The notes: a model not told the origin generated them from the letters alone. Numbered from the stretch's first letter, positions 19,629 through 27,512 are shown. The stretch is 64,000 bases of DNA from Jatrophihabitans sp035642535 (GCA_035642535.1 DASQSE010000121.1:1-64000), one strand, 5' to 3'. Made by a program: numbers and translations.

Positions 19629-20950
19629 GCGAGGCGGCCGGCGCGCCGATCGTCGCGGTCGTGGGGCGCCCGAACGTCGGCAAGTCGACGCTCGTGAACC
19701 GCATTCTTGGACACCGCGCGGCAGTCGTGCAGGACGTACCTGGCGTCACTCGCGACCGCATCGCCTACGACGCGCTCTGGAACGGGCGGCGTTTCACCCT
19801 CGTCGACACCGGTGGATGGGAGCCGGACGCTCGCGGGCTACAGGCGACCGTGTCGTCACAGGCCGAGCGGGCCGCGGCCACGGCGGACCTCGTCCTGTTC
19901 GTCGTCGACGGCCAGACCGGCGCGACCGCGACGGACCTGGTCGTGGCGCGCACGCTGCGGCGGGCCGGGCGGCCCGTGGTACTCGCGGTGACGAAGGTCG
20001 ACGACGAACGTCTCGAACCGGATGCCGCCGAACTGTGGTCGCTCGGGCTGGGCGAGCCACACCCGGTCAGCGGACTGCACGGCCGGGGAAGTGGGGATCT
20101 GCTCGACGCGGTGCTCGAGCGGTTACCCGAGGCGCCGCCCGAGGTCGTCGACGAAGGCGGGCCGCGCCGGGTGGCGATCGTCGGCCGGCCGAATGTCGGC
20201 AAGTCGAGCCTGCTCAACCGGCTCGCCGGTGAGGAGCGGGTGGTGGTCGACGCGGCGCCCGGCACGACGATCGACCCCGTCGACAGTCTGGTGTCGCTCG
20301 GCGGCGAGGTGTGGCGGTTCGTCGACACCGCCGGGCTGCGGCGCCGCGTCCATCAGGCCACCGGCATGGAGTACTACGCGAGCCTGCGCACCGCGGCGGC
20401 AGTCGACGCGGCGGAAGTGGCCGTCGTGCTGGTCGACGCGGCGGAGCGGCTCAGTGAGCAGGATCAGCGCGTGATCGCGGAGGTGGTTGACGCGGGGCGG
20501 GCACTCGTCCTCGTCTTTAACAAGTGGGATCTGCTCGACGACGACCGCCGCGAGATGCTCGAGAAGGAGATCGCCCGCGATCTCGCCCGGGTCGCCTGGG
20601 CGCCGCGGGTGAACATCTCGGCACGCACGGGCCGCGGCGTGGAGAAGCTGACGACAGCGCTGCGGACGTCGTTGGCATCGTGGGACACGCGAGTGCCCAC
20701 CGCGCAGTTGAACTCGTGGCTCGGCGAGGTCGTGGCGCAGACGCCGCCACCTGCCCGCGGCGGCCGAGCGCCGCGCGTGCTGTTCGCGACGCAGGCCGAC
20801 ACCCGCCCGCCGCGCTTCGTGCTGTTCACCACCGCCTTCCTCGAGGCCGGCTACCGCCGCTTCCTCGAACGCCGGCTGCGCGAGGAATTCGACTTCACCG
20901 GCAGCCCGATCGAGATCTCGGTGCGCGTAAGGGAGAAGCGCAACCGCTGA
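19625..20950 (+). CDS. der: ribosome biogenesis GTPase Der (EngA)
   Basis: A 441-residue tandem GTPase needed for 50S subunit maturation. The first G domain has VVGRPNVGKSTLVNRI and DTGGWEP, the second has IVGRPNVGKSSLLNRL, DTAGLRRR and FNKWDLLDDD. A C-terminal KH-like domain ends in IEISVRVREKRNR. GTG 19625 overlaps the preceding stop. The next gene is convergent with a gap of one nucleotide, so no terminator fits between them. Confidence 0.97.
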   Translation: MSEAAGAPIVAVVGRPNVGKSTLVNRILGHRAAVVQDVPGVTRDRIAYDALWNGRRFTLVDTGGWEPDARGLQATVSSQAERAAATADLVLFVVDGQTGATATDLVVARTLRRAGRPVVLAVTKVDDERLEPDAAELWSLGLGEPHPVSGLHGRGSGDLLDAVLERLPEAPPEVVDEGGPRRVAIVGRPNVGKSSLLNRLAGEERVVVDAAPGTTIDPVDSLVSLGGEVWRFVDTAGLRRRVHQATGMEYYASLRTAAAVDAAEVAVVLVDAAERLSEQDQRVIAEVVDAGRALVLVFNKWDLLDDDRREMLEKEIARDLARVAWAPRVNISARTGRGVEKLTTALRTSLASWDTRVPTAQLNSWLGEVVAQTPPPARGGRAPRVLFATQADTRPPRFVLFTTAFLEAGYRRFLERRLREEFDFTGSPIEISVRVREKRNR

Positions 20951-20951
20951 T

Positions 20952-21707
20952 CTAGCCGTCCGGGATTTGCAGCCAGTTGCCTCGTTCACCGACGAGGTAT
21001 GCACGGTAGCTGCGCAACGAGATCTGTCCGTAGCCAGACACGTCCGCGAACGGAATCCAATACGCGGTGAGCTCCGCGTCGATCACGAAGAAGGAGTCGA
21101 TCTCACCGACGTCGTAGACATCTCGGTGGCCCGGTCGGCGGCTGTTGGACAGTGACACGACGTACGCGCCGCCGGCATTGCGATATGTAGCGGTCTTAAC
21201 CTGCACGCGTTGGAATTGGCCCTCGGATAGGACGCCCACGTCATACCGACACGGCTCGAGAGGCCACATCACGTGATAGCCGCGCACCAAGAACCAGGCC
21301 GCTGCAAAGGCGGACCCCGCGATGCGCAGGTTATCGAGTCGCGGCTCGACCTGTGATCGAACTCGAGGCGCTGCCCGCTTCCCGAGGTGAGACGCGTCAA
21401 GATCGAGGCGCGCGGCGTGCGCGCGAACAGTCGCGTAATTGCTGCCGCGCAGTCCCAAGCGCTCCAGGACCTCGGGCCACGAACGAGCTTCGGTGATCGC
21501 ATCGCGAAGCTGACGATCACTCCACCCGCGTTGGCCGGTGAAGTGCGAATGGTCGATGCCGAACGCCTCGACCTGCCGCCGCACCGCGCGCTGGACGCCC
21601 GCTGAGGTCGCGGAGCGGCCGAGCGTGCGCAGGACGCCGCGCCAGGATCTCGAGGCGGCAACGGCCGCGGCCAGCTCTTCGCGGGTGTACTTGTGACCGT
21701 TCGGCAT
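20952..21707 (-). CDS. PD-(D/E)XK-type endonuclease with two N-terminal DNA-binding repeats
   Basis: A 251-residue protein. Two related helical repeats (around AASRSWRGVLRTLG...IDHSHF and ITEARSWPEVLERLGLRG...DASHL) look like the DNA-binding repeats seen in actinobacterial HNH and homing-type nucleases. The C-terminal ~130 residues fit the group I intron-associated PD-(D/E)XK family: CRYDVGVL gives the catalytic Asp and VQVKTATY gives the (E/Q)xK lysine. It starts at ATG 21707. GC content looks lower than in flanking genes, and it sits 75 nt from a tRNA-Pro gene, both suggesting acquisition. No partner methylase or intron is visible. Confidence 0.75.
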   Translation of the reverse strand: MPNGHKYTREELAAAVAASRSWRGVLRTLGRSATSAGVQRAVRRQVEAFGIDHSHFTGQRGWSDRQLRDAITEARSWPEVLERLGLRGSNYATVRAHAARLDLDASHLGKRAAPRVRSQVEPRLDNLRIAGSAFAAAWFLVRGYHVMWPLEPCRYDVGVLSEGQFQRVQVKTATYRNAGGAYVVSLSNSRRPGHRDVYDVGEIDSFFVIDAELTAYWIPFADVSGYGQISLRSYRAYLVGERGNWLQIPDG

Positions 21708-21765
21708 GGCCGGAAGGTAGCCGCGGGCACTGACCGTTTCGCCGCTCGCAGACATGGCACTGCGA

Positions 21766-21771
21766 TAGGGT
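21766..21771 (+). promoter_or_regulatory. -10 hexamer of the tRNA-Pro / pgsA2 transcript
   Basis: TAGGGT ends 10 nt before the tRNA 5' end. It is the only promoter-like element I see for pgsA2 as well, since pgsA2 begins 5 nt after the tRNA. Confidence 0.45.
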
Positions 21772-21781
21772 TGGTCGGTCG

Positions 21782-21856
21782 CGGGACGTGGCTCAGTTTG
21801 GCTAGAGCACTTGTCTGGGGGACAAGAGGCCGCGGGTTCAAATCCCGCCGTCCCGA
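21782..21856 (+). tRNA. tRNA-Pro (anticodon GGG)
   Basis: A 75-nt cloverleaf. The acceptor stem pairs 21782-21788 with 21849-21855, the anticodon stem pairs 21810-21814 with 21822-21826 around the loop CTGGGGG (anticodon GGG at 21817-21819), and the T stem 21832-21836 pairs with 21844-21848 around TTCAAAT. The discriminator base is A and CCA is not encoded. Confidence 0.96.
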
Positions 21857-21860
21857 CAAG

Positions 21861-22484
21861 ATGGAGAGCGACTGCTCTGGAGGTTCGTTGGGCGAGGGCG
21901 CGCCCACGGGGACGGATCAGATCTGGACGATCCCCAATGCGCTGAGCGTGCTCCGGCTGCTGGGTGTCCCGCTGTTCCTCTGGCTCCTGCTCGGCCCGCA
22001 CGCGGACGCCTGGGCGCTGGTCGTGCTCGCCGTCTCCGGGTTCACCGACTGGGCCGACGGGGTACTCGCGCGCCGGCTCAACCAGATGAGCCGACTCGGG
22101 GCGCTGCTCGACCCGGCTGCCGACCGGCTCTACATCCTCGCTACGTTGGTCGGCCTGGTGCTCCGACACATCATCCCGCTGTGGATCGCGATCGCCCTCG
22201 TCGGCCGCGACGTCGTCGTCGGCCTGGCGCTGCCGCGGCTGCGCAAGGCCGGTTACGCCCCGCCCGAGGTGCACTACCTCGGCAAGGCCGCGACGTTCGC
22301 CCTGCTGTACGCGTTCCCGCTCCTCCTGCTCGGCACGTACCACAACACCGCGGCCGACATCGCCCGGCCGATCGCCTGGGCGTTCACGATCTGGGGAACC
22401 GCGCTCTACTTGTGGTCCGGCGCGATTTACCTACAACAGATTCGCGGGCTGCTGCGCAACCCCGTGCATGAGCCGATCGCATGA
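21861..22484 (+). CDS. CDP-alcohol phosphatidyltransferase (PgsA2-like)
   Basis: A 207-residue membrane enzyme of the CDP-alcohol phosphatidyltransferase family. The signature D-x2-D-G-x2-A-R-x8-G-x3-D-x3-D is intact in DWADGVLARRLNQMSRLGA and the following LLDPAADRL. Five to six transmembrane helices are visible. Position before the DUF881-sbp-DUF881 block matches Rv1822 (pgsA2). Polar head group unknown (glycerol phosphate or similar). ATG 21861 is only 5 nt after the tRNA-Pro, so the message must come from a shared tRNA-mRNA transcript or a downstream start. The stop overlaps the next ATG. Confidence 0.85.
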   Translation: MESDCSGGSLGEGAPTGTDQIWTIPNALSVLRLLGVPLFLWLLLGPHADAWALVVLAVSGFTDWADGVLARRLNQMSRLGALLDPAADRLYILATLVGLVLRHIIPLWIAIALVGRDVVVGLALPRLRKAGYAPPEVHYLGKAATFALLYAFPLLLLGTYHNTAADIARPIAWAFTIWGTALYLWSGAIYLQQIRGLLRNPVHEPIA

Positions 22485-23320
22485 GCACGCAACCACCACC
22501 CAAGCCTGTCGAGTCGGCCCAGCTGCTTGTCGACCTCGTCAACAATCACCTCGACCCCGGGTACGCCGCTGCCGCCGAGCGGCGGGGACCCGACGCGGCG
22601 CCGCGCTGGTACGACCGCCCGGCGGTGATCGTCGGCTGCCTGCTGAGCGGGTTCATCCTCGTCGTGGCTTACATCCACACGCACCGCGGCGCGCCGGAGG
22701 CGACCAGGGTGCACGACAGTCTGGTGACTCGTGTGCGCGCGGCGCAGCAGGCCGGCGACGAGCTCGCCAATCGCGTCGCGGACCTCGAGCGCCAGTTGTC
22801 CGCAGCGCTGCCGAAGTCCGGACCGCTCGCGAAGAATCTCGACCTGGCGCGGCTGCAGGCCGGTCTGGTCGCGGTGTCCGGGCCGGGCATGAGCGTGACC
22901 CTCGACGAACCGCCGCAGCCGACCGCGAGCCCGACGCCGGGGCGCGGCGGCACGACCGGAATCGGAGCGACCAATATCCTCACCGACCGTGATGTGCGCA
23001 GTGTCGTCAACGAGTTGTGGCGCGATGGCGCCGAGGCGATATCCGTGAACGACATCAGATTGACCCCGACCAGCGCGATCCGCTTCGCGGGCGAGGCGGT
23101 GCTCGTCGACTTCCAGCCGATCACCCCGCCGTACGAGATTCGCGCGCTCGGCAACCCGGACGTGCTCTCGACGAACTTCGCCCAGAGCGCAGTCGCGAGC
23201 CGCTACCAAACATTGAAGGGTGCGGAGAACATCGGGTTCTCGTTCACCGACGAACAGCAGCTGACGTTGCCTGCGAGCGCCTCGGTCAAGGTGCGGTACG
23301 CGAAGGTGGCGCACAAGTGA
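22481..23320 (+). CDS. DUF881 membrane-anchored protein (Rv1823-like)
   Basis: A 279-residue protein with a cytoplasmic N-terminus (~50 residues), one transmembrane helix (PAVIVGCLLSGFILVVAYI), a short coiled coil (VRAAQQAGDELANRVADLER) and an extracytoplasmic DUF881 domain ending in SVKVRYAKVAHK. Function is unknown; the family also occurs in Bacillus near division genes. ATGA overlap with pgsA2 and GTGA overlap with sbp show tight coupling. Confidence 0.85.
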   Translation: MSTQPPPKPVESAQLLVDLVNNHLDPGYAAAAERRGPDAAPRWYDRPAVIVGCLLSGFILVVAYIHTHRGAPEATRVHDSLVTRVRAAQQAGDELANRVADLERQLSAALPKSGPLAKNLDLARLQAGLVAVSGPGMSVTLDEPPQPTASPTPGRGGTTGIGATNILTDRDVRSVVNELWRDGAEAISVNDIRLTPTSAIRFAGEAVLVDFQPITPPYEIRALGNPDVLSTNFAQSAVASRYQTLKGAENIGFSFTDEQQLTLPASASVKVRYAKVAHK

Positions 23321-23652
23321 TCGTCGCCGGGATCGCGCTACTCGTCGGGATCGCGCTGGGGCTGGTCCTGCGCCCGACCGTGCCCGGTTGGCTGGAGCCG
23401 TATCTGCCGATCGCGGTCGTGGCTGCCTTGGACGCGGTGTTCGGCGGGTTGCGCGCATGGCTGGACGGGATCTTCGACGCCAAGGTGTTCGTGGTGTCGT
23501 TCGTCTCGAACGTGACGGTGGCCGCGCTGATCGTGTTCCTCGGCGACAAGCTCGGCGTCGGCAGCCAACTCTCGACCGCGGTTGTGGTGGTGCTCGGCAT
23601 CCGGATCTTCGGCAATGCTGCCGCCATCCGTCGACACGTCTTCCGGGCGTAA
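23317..23652 (+). CDS. sbp: small basic protein Sbp (DUF1290)
   Basis: A 111-residue protein with three to four hydrophobic helices (from ALLVGIALGLVLRPTVP onward, then FVVSFVSNVTVAALIVFLG), a conserved AVVAALDAVFGGLRAWLDG loop, and a C-terminal GIRIFGNAAAIRRHVF. It corresponds to Rv1824 and Bacillus Sbp. The role is unknown. It is sandwiched between two DUF881 genes. Confidence 0.9.
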   Translation: MIVAGIALLVGIALGLVLRPTVPGWLEPYLPIAVVAALDAVFGGLRAWLDGIFDAKVFVVSFVSNVTVAALIVFLGDKLGVGSQLSTAVVVVLGIRIFGNAAAIRRHVFRA

Positions 23653-23701
23653 TGATGATGGGCGAGGGAGTCGCTTTTGGGCGGTGGGCGGGGAGGCGGA
23701 C

Positions 23702-24400
23702 GTGAGCGAGACGCGGAAACTGCAGTGGCGGCGCTGGTCGGTCGCGCTCATCGCCGTCCTCACGTTGCTGCTCGGCTTCGCCATCGCCGTGCAGGTGCGT
23801 GCGCACTCCTCGGGCGATGCGCTGTCCGGGCTGCGCGAGGAGGATCTGATCGGGATCCTCGACAACCAGAACGATCGCGCGGACCGACTGCGTCAACAGA
23901 TCGCCGATCTGAACGACAGCCTGAACAAGCTGCGCAACAGCGGTGACCGATCCGCCGCCGCGCGTCGGCAGCTGCTGCAGCAATCGCGCGCGCTCGCCAT
24001 TCTGCTCGGCACGCTGCCCGCAGTCGGCCCCGGCGTGATCGTGACCCTCACCGATCCGGCCGCCGGTCTCACCGGTGAGGATCTGCTCGACGTCGTCGAG
24101 GAGCTGCGCGGTGCGGGCGCCGAAGCCATCCAGTTCGGCACGGTGCGTGTCACGACGTCGACCTCGTTCGAAGGCAACGGGGGCACCGCGACCGTCGACG
24201 GCACCGAGTTGCCGCCGCCGTATCGCGTCGTTGCGATCGGCGACCCGAAGACACTCGACACGGCCGTGAACATCCCCGGTGGTGTCGCCGCGACCGTGCG
24301 CGCCGCGGGCGGCAACCTCAACGTCCAGGAGCTGCACAAGGTCCACGTGACGGCCACCCGAACGCTGCCCCGACCCAAGTACGCCGAACCCTCCCACTAG
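23702..24400 (+). CDS. DUF881 membrane-anchored protein (Rv1825-like)
   Basis: A 232-residue paralog of the DUF881 gene upstream. It has an N-terminal transmembrane helix (WSVALIAVLTLLLGFAIAV), a coiled coil (NQNDRADRLRQQIADLNDSL) and a DUF881 domain with PGVIVTLTDPA and PPPYRVVAIGDP. GTG 23702 is selected by a GGGGAGG ribosome-binding site 7 nt upstream. It ends 10 nt before gcvH. Confidence 0.87.
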   Translation: MSETRKLQWRRWSVALIAVLTLLLGFAIAVQVRAHSSGDALSGLREEDLIGILDNQNDRADRLRQQIADLNDSLNKLRNSGDRSAAARRQLLQQSRALAILLGTLPAVGPGVIVTLTDPAAGLTGEDLLDVVEELRGAGAEAIQFGTVRVTTSTSFEGNGGTATVDGTELPPPYRVVAIGDPKTLDTAVNIPGGVAATVRAAGGNLNVQELHKVHVTATRTLPRPKYAEPSH

Positions 24401-24403
24401 TCT
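24398..24403 (+). promoter_or_regulatory. -10 hexamer of a predicted leaderless gcvH mRNA
   Basis: TAGTCT starts inside the upstream stop codon region and ends 7 nt before the gcvH ATG; no ribosome-binding site is visible. Confidence 0.45.
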
Positions 24404-24410
24404 GAGCGGC

Positions 24411-24791
24411 ATGTCCGACGTGCCCGACGACCTGAAATACACCAACGAGCACGAATGGGTCCGAGGCAACTCGGGCACCGTGCGCGTGGGAATCACCGAC
24501 TACGCCCAGGAAGCGCTCGGGGACGTTGTGTACGTCTCCCTTCCCGAGGTGGGAGCGAGCGTCGCGAAGGGTCAAGCGGTCGGCGAGGTCGAGTCGACGA
24601 AGAGCGTCTCCGACATCTACGCGCCCGTTTCGGGAAAGGTGGCTGCGCGCAACGAGAGCCTCGACGAGCACCCCGAACTGATCAACTCCAGCCCGTACGG
24701 GGACGGCTGGGTCTTGGAGATCGAAATCTCGGACCAGGCCGATATCGACGGTCTGCTGGACGCGTCAGGCTACAGTGCGTTGACCGGTTGA
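24411..24791 (+). CDS. gcvH: glycine cleavage system H protein
   Basis: A 126-residue lipoyl carrier that shuttles the aminomethyl group between the P, T and L proteins. The lipoylated lysine is Lys64 in VGEVESTKSVSDIYAP, and KYTNEHEWVR opens the domain. gcvP lies 2.9 kb downstream in the same orientation with its own riboswitch; gcvT is not in the window. Confidence 0.97.
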   Translation: MSDVPDDLKYTNEHEWVRGNSGTVRVGITDYAQEALGDVVYVSLPEVGASVAKGQAVGEVESTKSVSDIYAPVSGKVAARNESLDEHPELINSSPYGDGWVLEIEISDQADIDGLLDASGYSALTG

Positions 24792-24830
24792 CGGCAGGTC
24801 TGACGTGACCGAATCGAGACCCCGTCACGT

Positions 24831-24879
24831 GCATCTCAAGCTCCGATTGACCCTTGCCGCGAGCCCGTCTTAGGCTCGC
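24831..24879 (+). promoter_or_regulatory. garA-ftsR promoter with putative operator
   Basis: TTGACC (24847-24852), an 18-bp spacer and TAGGCT (24871-24876) make a good sigma-A-type promoter. A stretch from about 24833 (tctcaagctccgattgaccctt) overlaps the -35 box and recurs upstream of the second MerR gene. A 7-bp inverted repeat (gcgagcc 24859-24865, ggctcgc 24873-24879) covers the -10 region. Confidence 0.55.
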
Positions 24880-24902
24880 TGCACCGACCTCCGACACGAA
24901 GG

Positions 24903-25418
24903 GTGGCGCGTGTGTTCTGCACCGCTTGTGGCACGGAGAATCTGCCCGGTAGTCACTTTTGCGCGAACTGCGGTGCCGCGCTGCCGGCGGCTGCTTCCGG
25001 AGCCGACGTAACGAGCGCGATCGGCAGCACCGGGCCAGGGCCCGATATCGACACCGAGTTCTCGGCCGAGGCACACCAGGGTGCGGTTGACGCACTGACC
25101 CCCGGTTCAGCACTGCTCGTCGTCAAACGCGGACCGAATGCCGGCAGCCGATTTCTGCTCGATCAAGATGTCACCTCGGCGGGTCGCCACCCGGATAGCG
25201 ACATATTCCTGGACGATGTCACTGTGTCGCGCAGGCATGCCGAGTTCCGCCGCGAGGGCAGCGGCTACACCGTCCACGACGTGGGATCGCTCAACGGCAC
25301 CTACGTCAATCGCGAACGCATCGACGCCGCGCCGCTCTCCGGCGGGGACGAAGTACAGATCGGCAAGTTCCGGCTCGTGTACCTGACTGCGGCGGTACGC
25401 GTCGGGGCCAAAGCATGA
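24903..25418 (+). CDS. garA: zinc-ribbon FHA protein (GarA/OdhI type)
   Basis: A 171-residue protein. Its C-terminal FHA domain (about residues 70-160: SALLVVKRGPNAGSRFLLDQ, GRHPDSDIFLDD, SRRHAEF, GSLNGTYVNRE) is nearly that of mycobacterial GarA, which inhibits 2-oxoglutarate dehydrogenase and activates glutamate synthase depending on phosphorylation by PknG/PknB. The N-terminus differs: a zinc ribbon with Cys6, Cys9, Cys20 and Cys23 replaces the GarA tail carrying the phosphorylated ETTS motif, which is not visible. The start is GTG 24903 (GTG 24909 possible). ftsR overlaps its stop. Confidence 0.85.
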   Translation: MARVFCTACGTENLPGSHFCANCGAALPAAASGADVTSAIGSTGPGPDIDTEFSAEAHQGAVDALTPGSALLVVKRGPNAGSRFLLDQDVTSAGRHPDSDIFLDDVTVSRRHAEFRREGSGYTVHDVGSLNGTYVNRERIDAAPLSGGDEVQIGKFRLVYLTAAVRVGAKA

Positions 25419-26170
25419 CCTCACTGGGCGCCGCACGCGGGAGCACGACCGCGACGCTCACGATCGGCGACGTCCTAGCCCATCTCAAGGTCGAATTCCC
25501 CGACCTCACAATCAGCAAGATCCGTTTTCTTGAAGACCAGGGATTGGTGCAGCCCGAGCGCACTGCGTCCGGCTATCGCAAGTTCTCCCCGGGCGACGTC
25601 AGCCGACTGCGCTACGTGTTGAGCCAGCAGCGTGATCACTATCTGCCGCTGCGCGTGATCAAGGATCAGCTCGACGCCATCGACCGAGGTCTGGTTCCGC
25701 CGGGAACTTCGACCGACAGCCCCAACACGGCGCACGTGGCCGTTGCCTCGATCGAGGACAACGCGCCGACCGCTGAGCACTTCCGCCCGGCGCCGGCCGC
25801 GATGCGGCTCTCCCGGGAGGACTTGCTGAACGCAGCCGGGCTGCGCGGCGAGCAGCTCTCCGAGCTCGAGCAGTTCGGGCTGGTGACGAAGAAGCCGGGC
25901 GGCCACTACGACGACGACGCGCTCGCGGTCGCGAAGATCGTCGCCGATCTCGCCCGGTTCGGCCTCGAGGGCCGACACCTGCGAGCGTTCCGCACCGCGG
26001 CCGAACGCGAGGTCGGGCTGTTCTCGCAGGTCGTCGGACCGATCTCCCGGCAGCGCGGCAGCGAGGCGAAGGCGCGCGCCGAGGAGACGGTGCGCGAGCT
26101 CGCCGCCGCATCCGTGCGCCTGCACGCTGCTCTGGTCCAGATCGGGCTGCGCGAGGTCATCGGAGGTTAG
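25415..26170 (+). CDS. ftsR: MerR-family regulator FtsR (Rv1828-like)
   Basis: A 251-residue regulator. The N-terminal MerR winged helix (about 15-85) has LTIGDVLAHLKVEFPDLTIS, IRFLEDQGLVQPERTASGYR and FSPGDVSRLRYVL. A second domain has MRLSREDLLNAAGL and a C-terminal helical effector/dimer region. In corynebacteria FtsR activates ftsZ. It overlaps the garA stop by 4 nt, as in M. tuberculosis Rv1827-Rv1828. Confidence 0.9.
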   Translation: MTSLGAARGSTTATLTIGDVLAHLKVEFPDLTISKIRFLEDQGLVQPERTASGYRKFSPGDVSRLRYVLSQQRDHYLPLRVIKDQLDAIDRGLVPPGTSTDSPNTAHVAVASIEDNAPTAEHFRPAPAAMRLSREDLLNAAGLRGEQLSELEQFGLVTKKPGGHYDDDALAVAKIVADLARFGLEGRHLRAFRTAAEREVGLFSQVVGPISRQRGSEAKARAEETVRELAAASVRLHAALVQIGLREVIGG

Positions 26171-26181
26171 CAACCACCGTG

Positions 26182-26187
26182 TAGCGT
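26182..26187 (+). promoter_or_regulatory. -10 hexamer upstream of the bifunctional nuclease gene
   Basis: TAGCGT in the 60-bp gap after ftsR; the following leader of about 37 nt carries a GGAGGTG ribosome-binding site for GTG 26231. Confidence 0.4.
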
Positions 26188-26230
26188 CGGAAGCGAGCGC
26201 AAGGTCCCGCTCGTTCGTGGAGGTGCGGTC

Positions 26231-26698
26231 GTGCATCCGATGCGCGTTGTCGGAGTTCGAGTCGAGCTGCCGGCCAACCAGCCTGTCGTCCTGCTGCGCG
26301 AAGAGGACGGCGTGCGCTACCTGCCCATCTGGATCGGTGCCGTCGAGGCCTCCGCGATCGCGTTCCAGCAGCAGGGCGTGCAAACCCTGCGCCCGCTCAC
26401 CCACGACCTGCTCCGCGACGTCATCAAGGCGCTCGGCATCCGGCTCGAGGCCGTCCACATCACCGAGTTGCGCGACGACGTGTACTACGCCGAATTGCGC
26501 TTCGCCGGTGGAATCACGGTGAGCGCCCGCCCGTCCGACGCCATCGCGCTGGCGCTGCGCGCCGAGGTGGAGATCCTCGGCTCGGACGCCGTCCTCGACG
26601 CCGCCGGCATCGAAATCCCGGACGAGCAGGAGGACGAGGTCGAGCGGTTCCGAGAGTTCCTCGACCACATCTCGCCGGAGGATTTCGCCTCCGGCTGA
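26231..26698 (+). CDS. bifunctional nuclease family protein (Rv1829-like)
   Basis: A 155-residue protein of the BFN domain family (plant homologs have DNase and RNase activity; the bacterial role is unclear). Conserved segments are RYLPIWIGAVEASAIA, TLRPLTHDLLRDVIKALG, VYYAELRF and ARPSDAIALALRAE. GTG 26231 has GGAGGTG about 6 nt upstream; ATG 26240 is possible. Neighbours match Rv1828-Rv1830. Confidence 0.88.
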   Translation: MHPMRVVGVRVELPANQPVVLLREEDGVRYLPIWIGAVEASAIAFQQQGVQTLRPLTHDLLRDVIKALGIRLEAVHITELRDDVYYAELRFAGGITVSARPSDAIALALRAEVEILGSDAVLDAAGIEIPDEQEDEVERFREFLDHISPEDFASG

Positions 26699-26732
26699 CC
26701 GGTTCGCCGTTCGAGGATTGCGACGGCTTTTC

Positions 26733-26804
26733 GTCAAGCTCAGGTTGAGGGTTAAGGATTCTCGGCGTGGCGAATTGACCCACCGCCCGACCCGCACTTA
26801 CCGT
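26733..26804 (+). promoter_or_regulatory. promoter and putative operator of the second MerR gene
   Basis: TTGACC (26775-26780), 18-bp spacer and TACCGT (26799-26804). About 20 bp upstream of the -35, cgtcaagctcaggttgaggg and the following tt match the garA-ftsR element in roughly 15 of 22 positions, suggesting a common regulator. Confidence 0.45.
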
Positions 26805-26866
26805 CGAGGCTGCGAATCACGACGGTGCAATTCCGGTCCGGTCGTGGCGTGGTGAGAGGCGGAGCT

Positions 26867-27427
26867 GTGGACGAGATTCCGGAGCAGGGCACCTTGTTCG
26901 CCGACCCGTCCGGACCCTCGGATTCGCTCATCGGTTATCGCGGGCCGACCGCCTGCTCGGCCGCCGGCATCACCTATCGGCAGCTGGACTATTGGGCCCG
27001 TACCGGCCTGGTCGCACCGACCATTCGCAGCGCCACCGGCTCGGGCAGCCAGCGCCTGTACTCGTTCAAGGACATCCTCGTCCTCAAGGTCGTCAAGCGA
27101 CTGCTCGATGCGGGCGTCTCGCTGCAGAACATCAGGGTCGCGGTCGACGCGCTGCGCTCGCGCGGCGTCGACGACCTCTCCCAGGTGACGCTGCTCTCCG
27201 ACGGCACGTCGGTCTACGAATGCACCTCGCCGGAGGAGGTCGTCGACCTGCTGCGTGGCGGCCAGGGCGTCTTCGGCATTGCCGTCAGCGGCGCCCTGCG
27301 CGAACTGCGCGGTTCGCTGGCGCACCTGCCGGGTGAGCGCGCCGACGGCACCGAGATCATCGCCGGCGCCGGCAACCAGCAGGACGAGCTCGCCCGCCGG
27401 CGTCAGGCTCGCTCCGCGTCCGCCTGA
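26867..27427 (+). CDS. MerR-family regulator (Rv1830-like)
   Basis: A 186-residue regulator from GTG 26867 (GTG 26825 and 26852 are in-frame alternatives; the promoter ends at 26804, so all are possible). The winged helix begins at about residue 25 with RGPTACSAAGITYRQLDYW and continues with RLYSFKDILVLKVVKRLLDAG. It corresponds in position to Rv1830 of M. tuberculosis, upstream of gcvB. The C-terminal part has a conserved VFGIAVSGALRELRGSL region of unknown function. It carries no metal-binding cysteines. Confidence 0.88.
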   Translation: MDEIPEQGTLFADPSGPSDSLIGYRGPTACSAAGITYRQLDYWARTGLVAPTIRSATGSGSQRLYSFKDILVLKVVKRLLDAGVSLQNIRVAVDALRSRGVDDLSQVTLLSDGTSVYECTSPEEVVDLLRGGQGVFGIAVSGALRELRGSLAHLPGERADGTEIIAGAGNQQDELARRRQARSASA

Positions 27428-27489
27428 CCGACCTCGCCAGGCTCCGAACCCGGGCCGTGTTGATCGCCTCGCGCGCAGTCGGTGACTGG

Positions 27490-27495
27490 TAGCGT
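27490..27495 (+). promoter_or_regulatory. -10 hexamer upstream of the glycine riboswitch
   Basis: TAGCGT lies 17 nt before the aptamer, so transcription would begin near 27502 and include the complete aptamer. No good -35 was found. Confidence 0.4.
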
Positions 27496-27512
27496 TGATG
27501 CTGGCTGACGAC

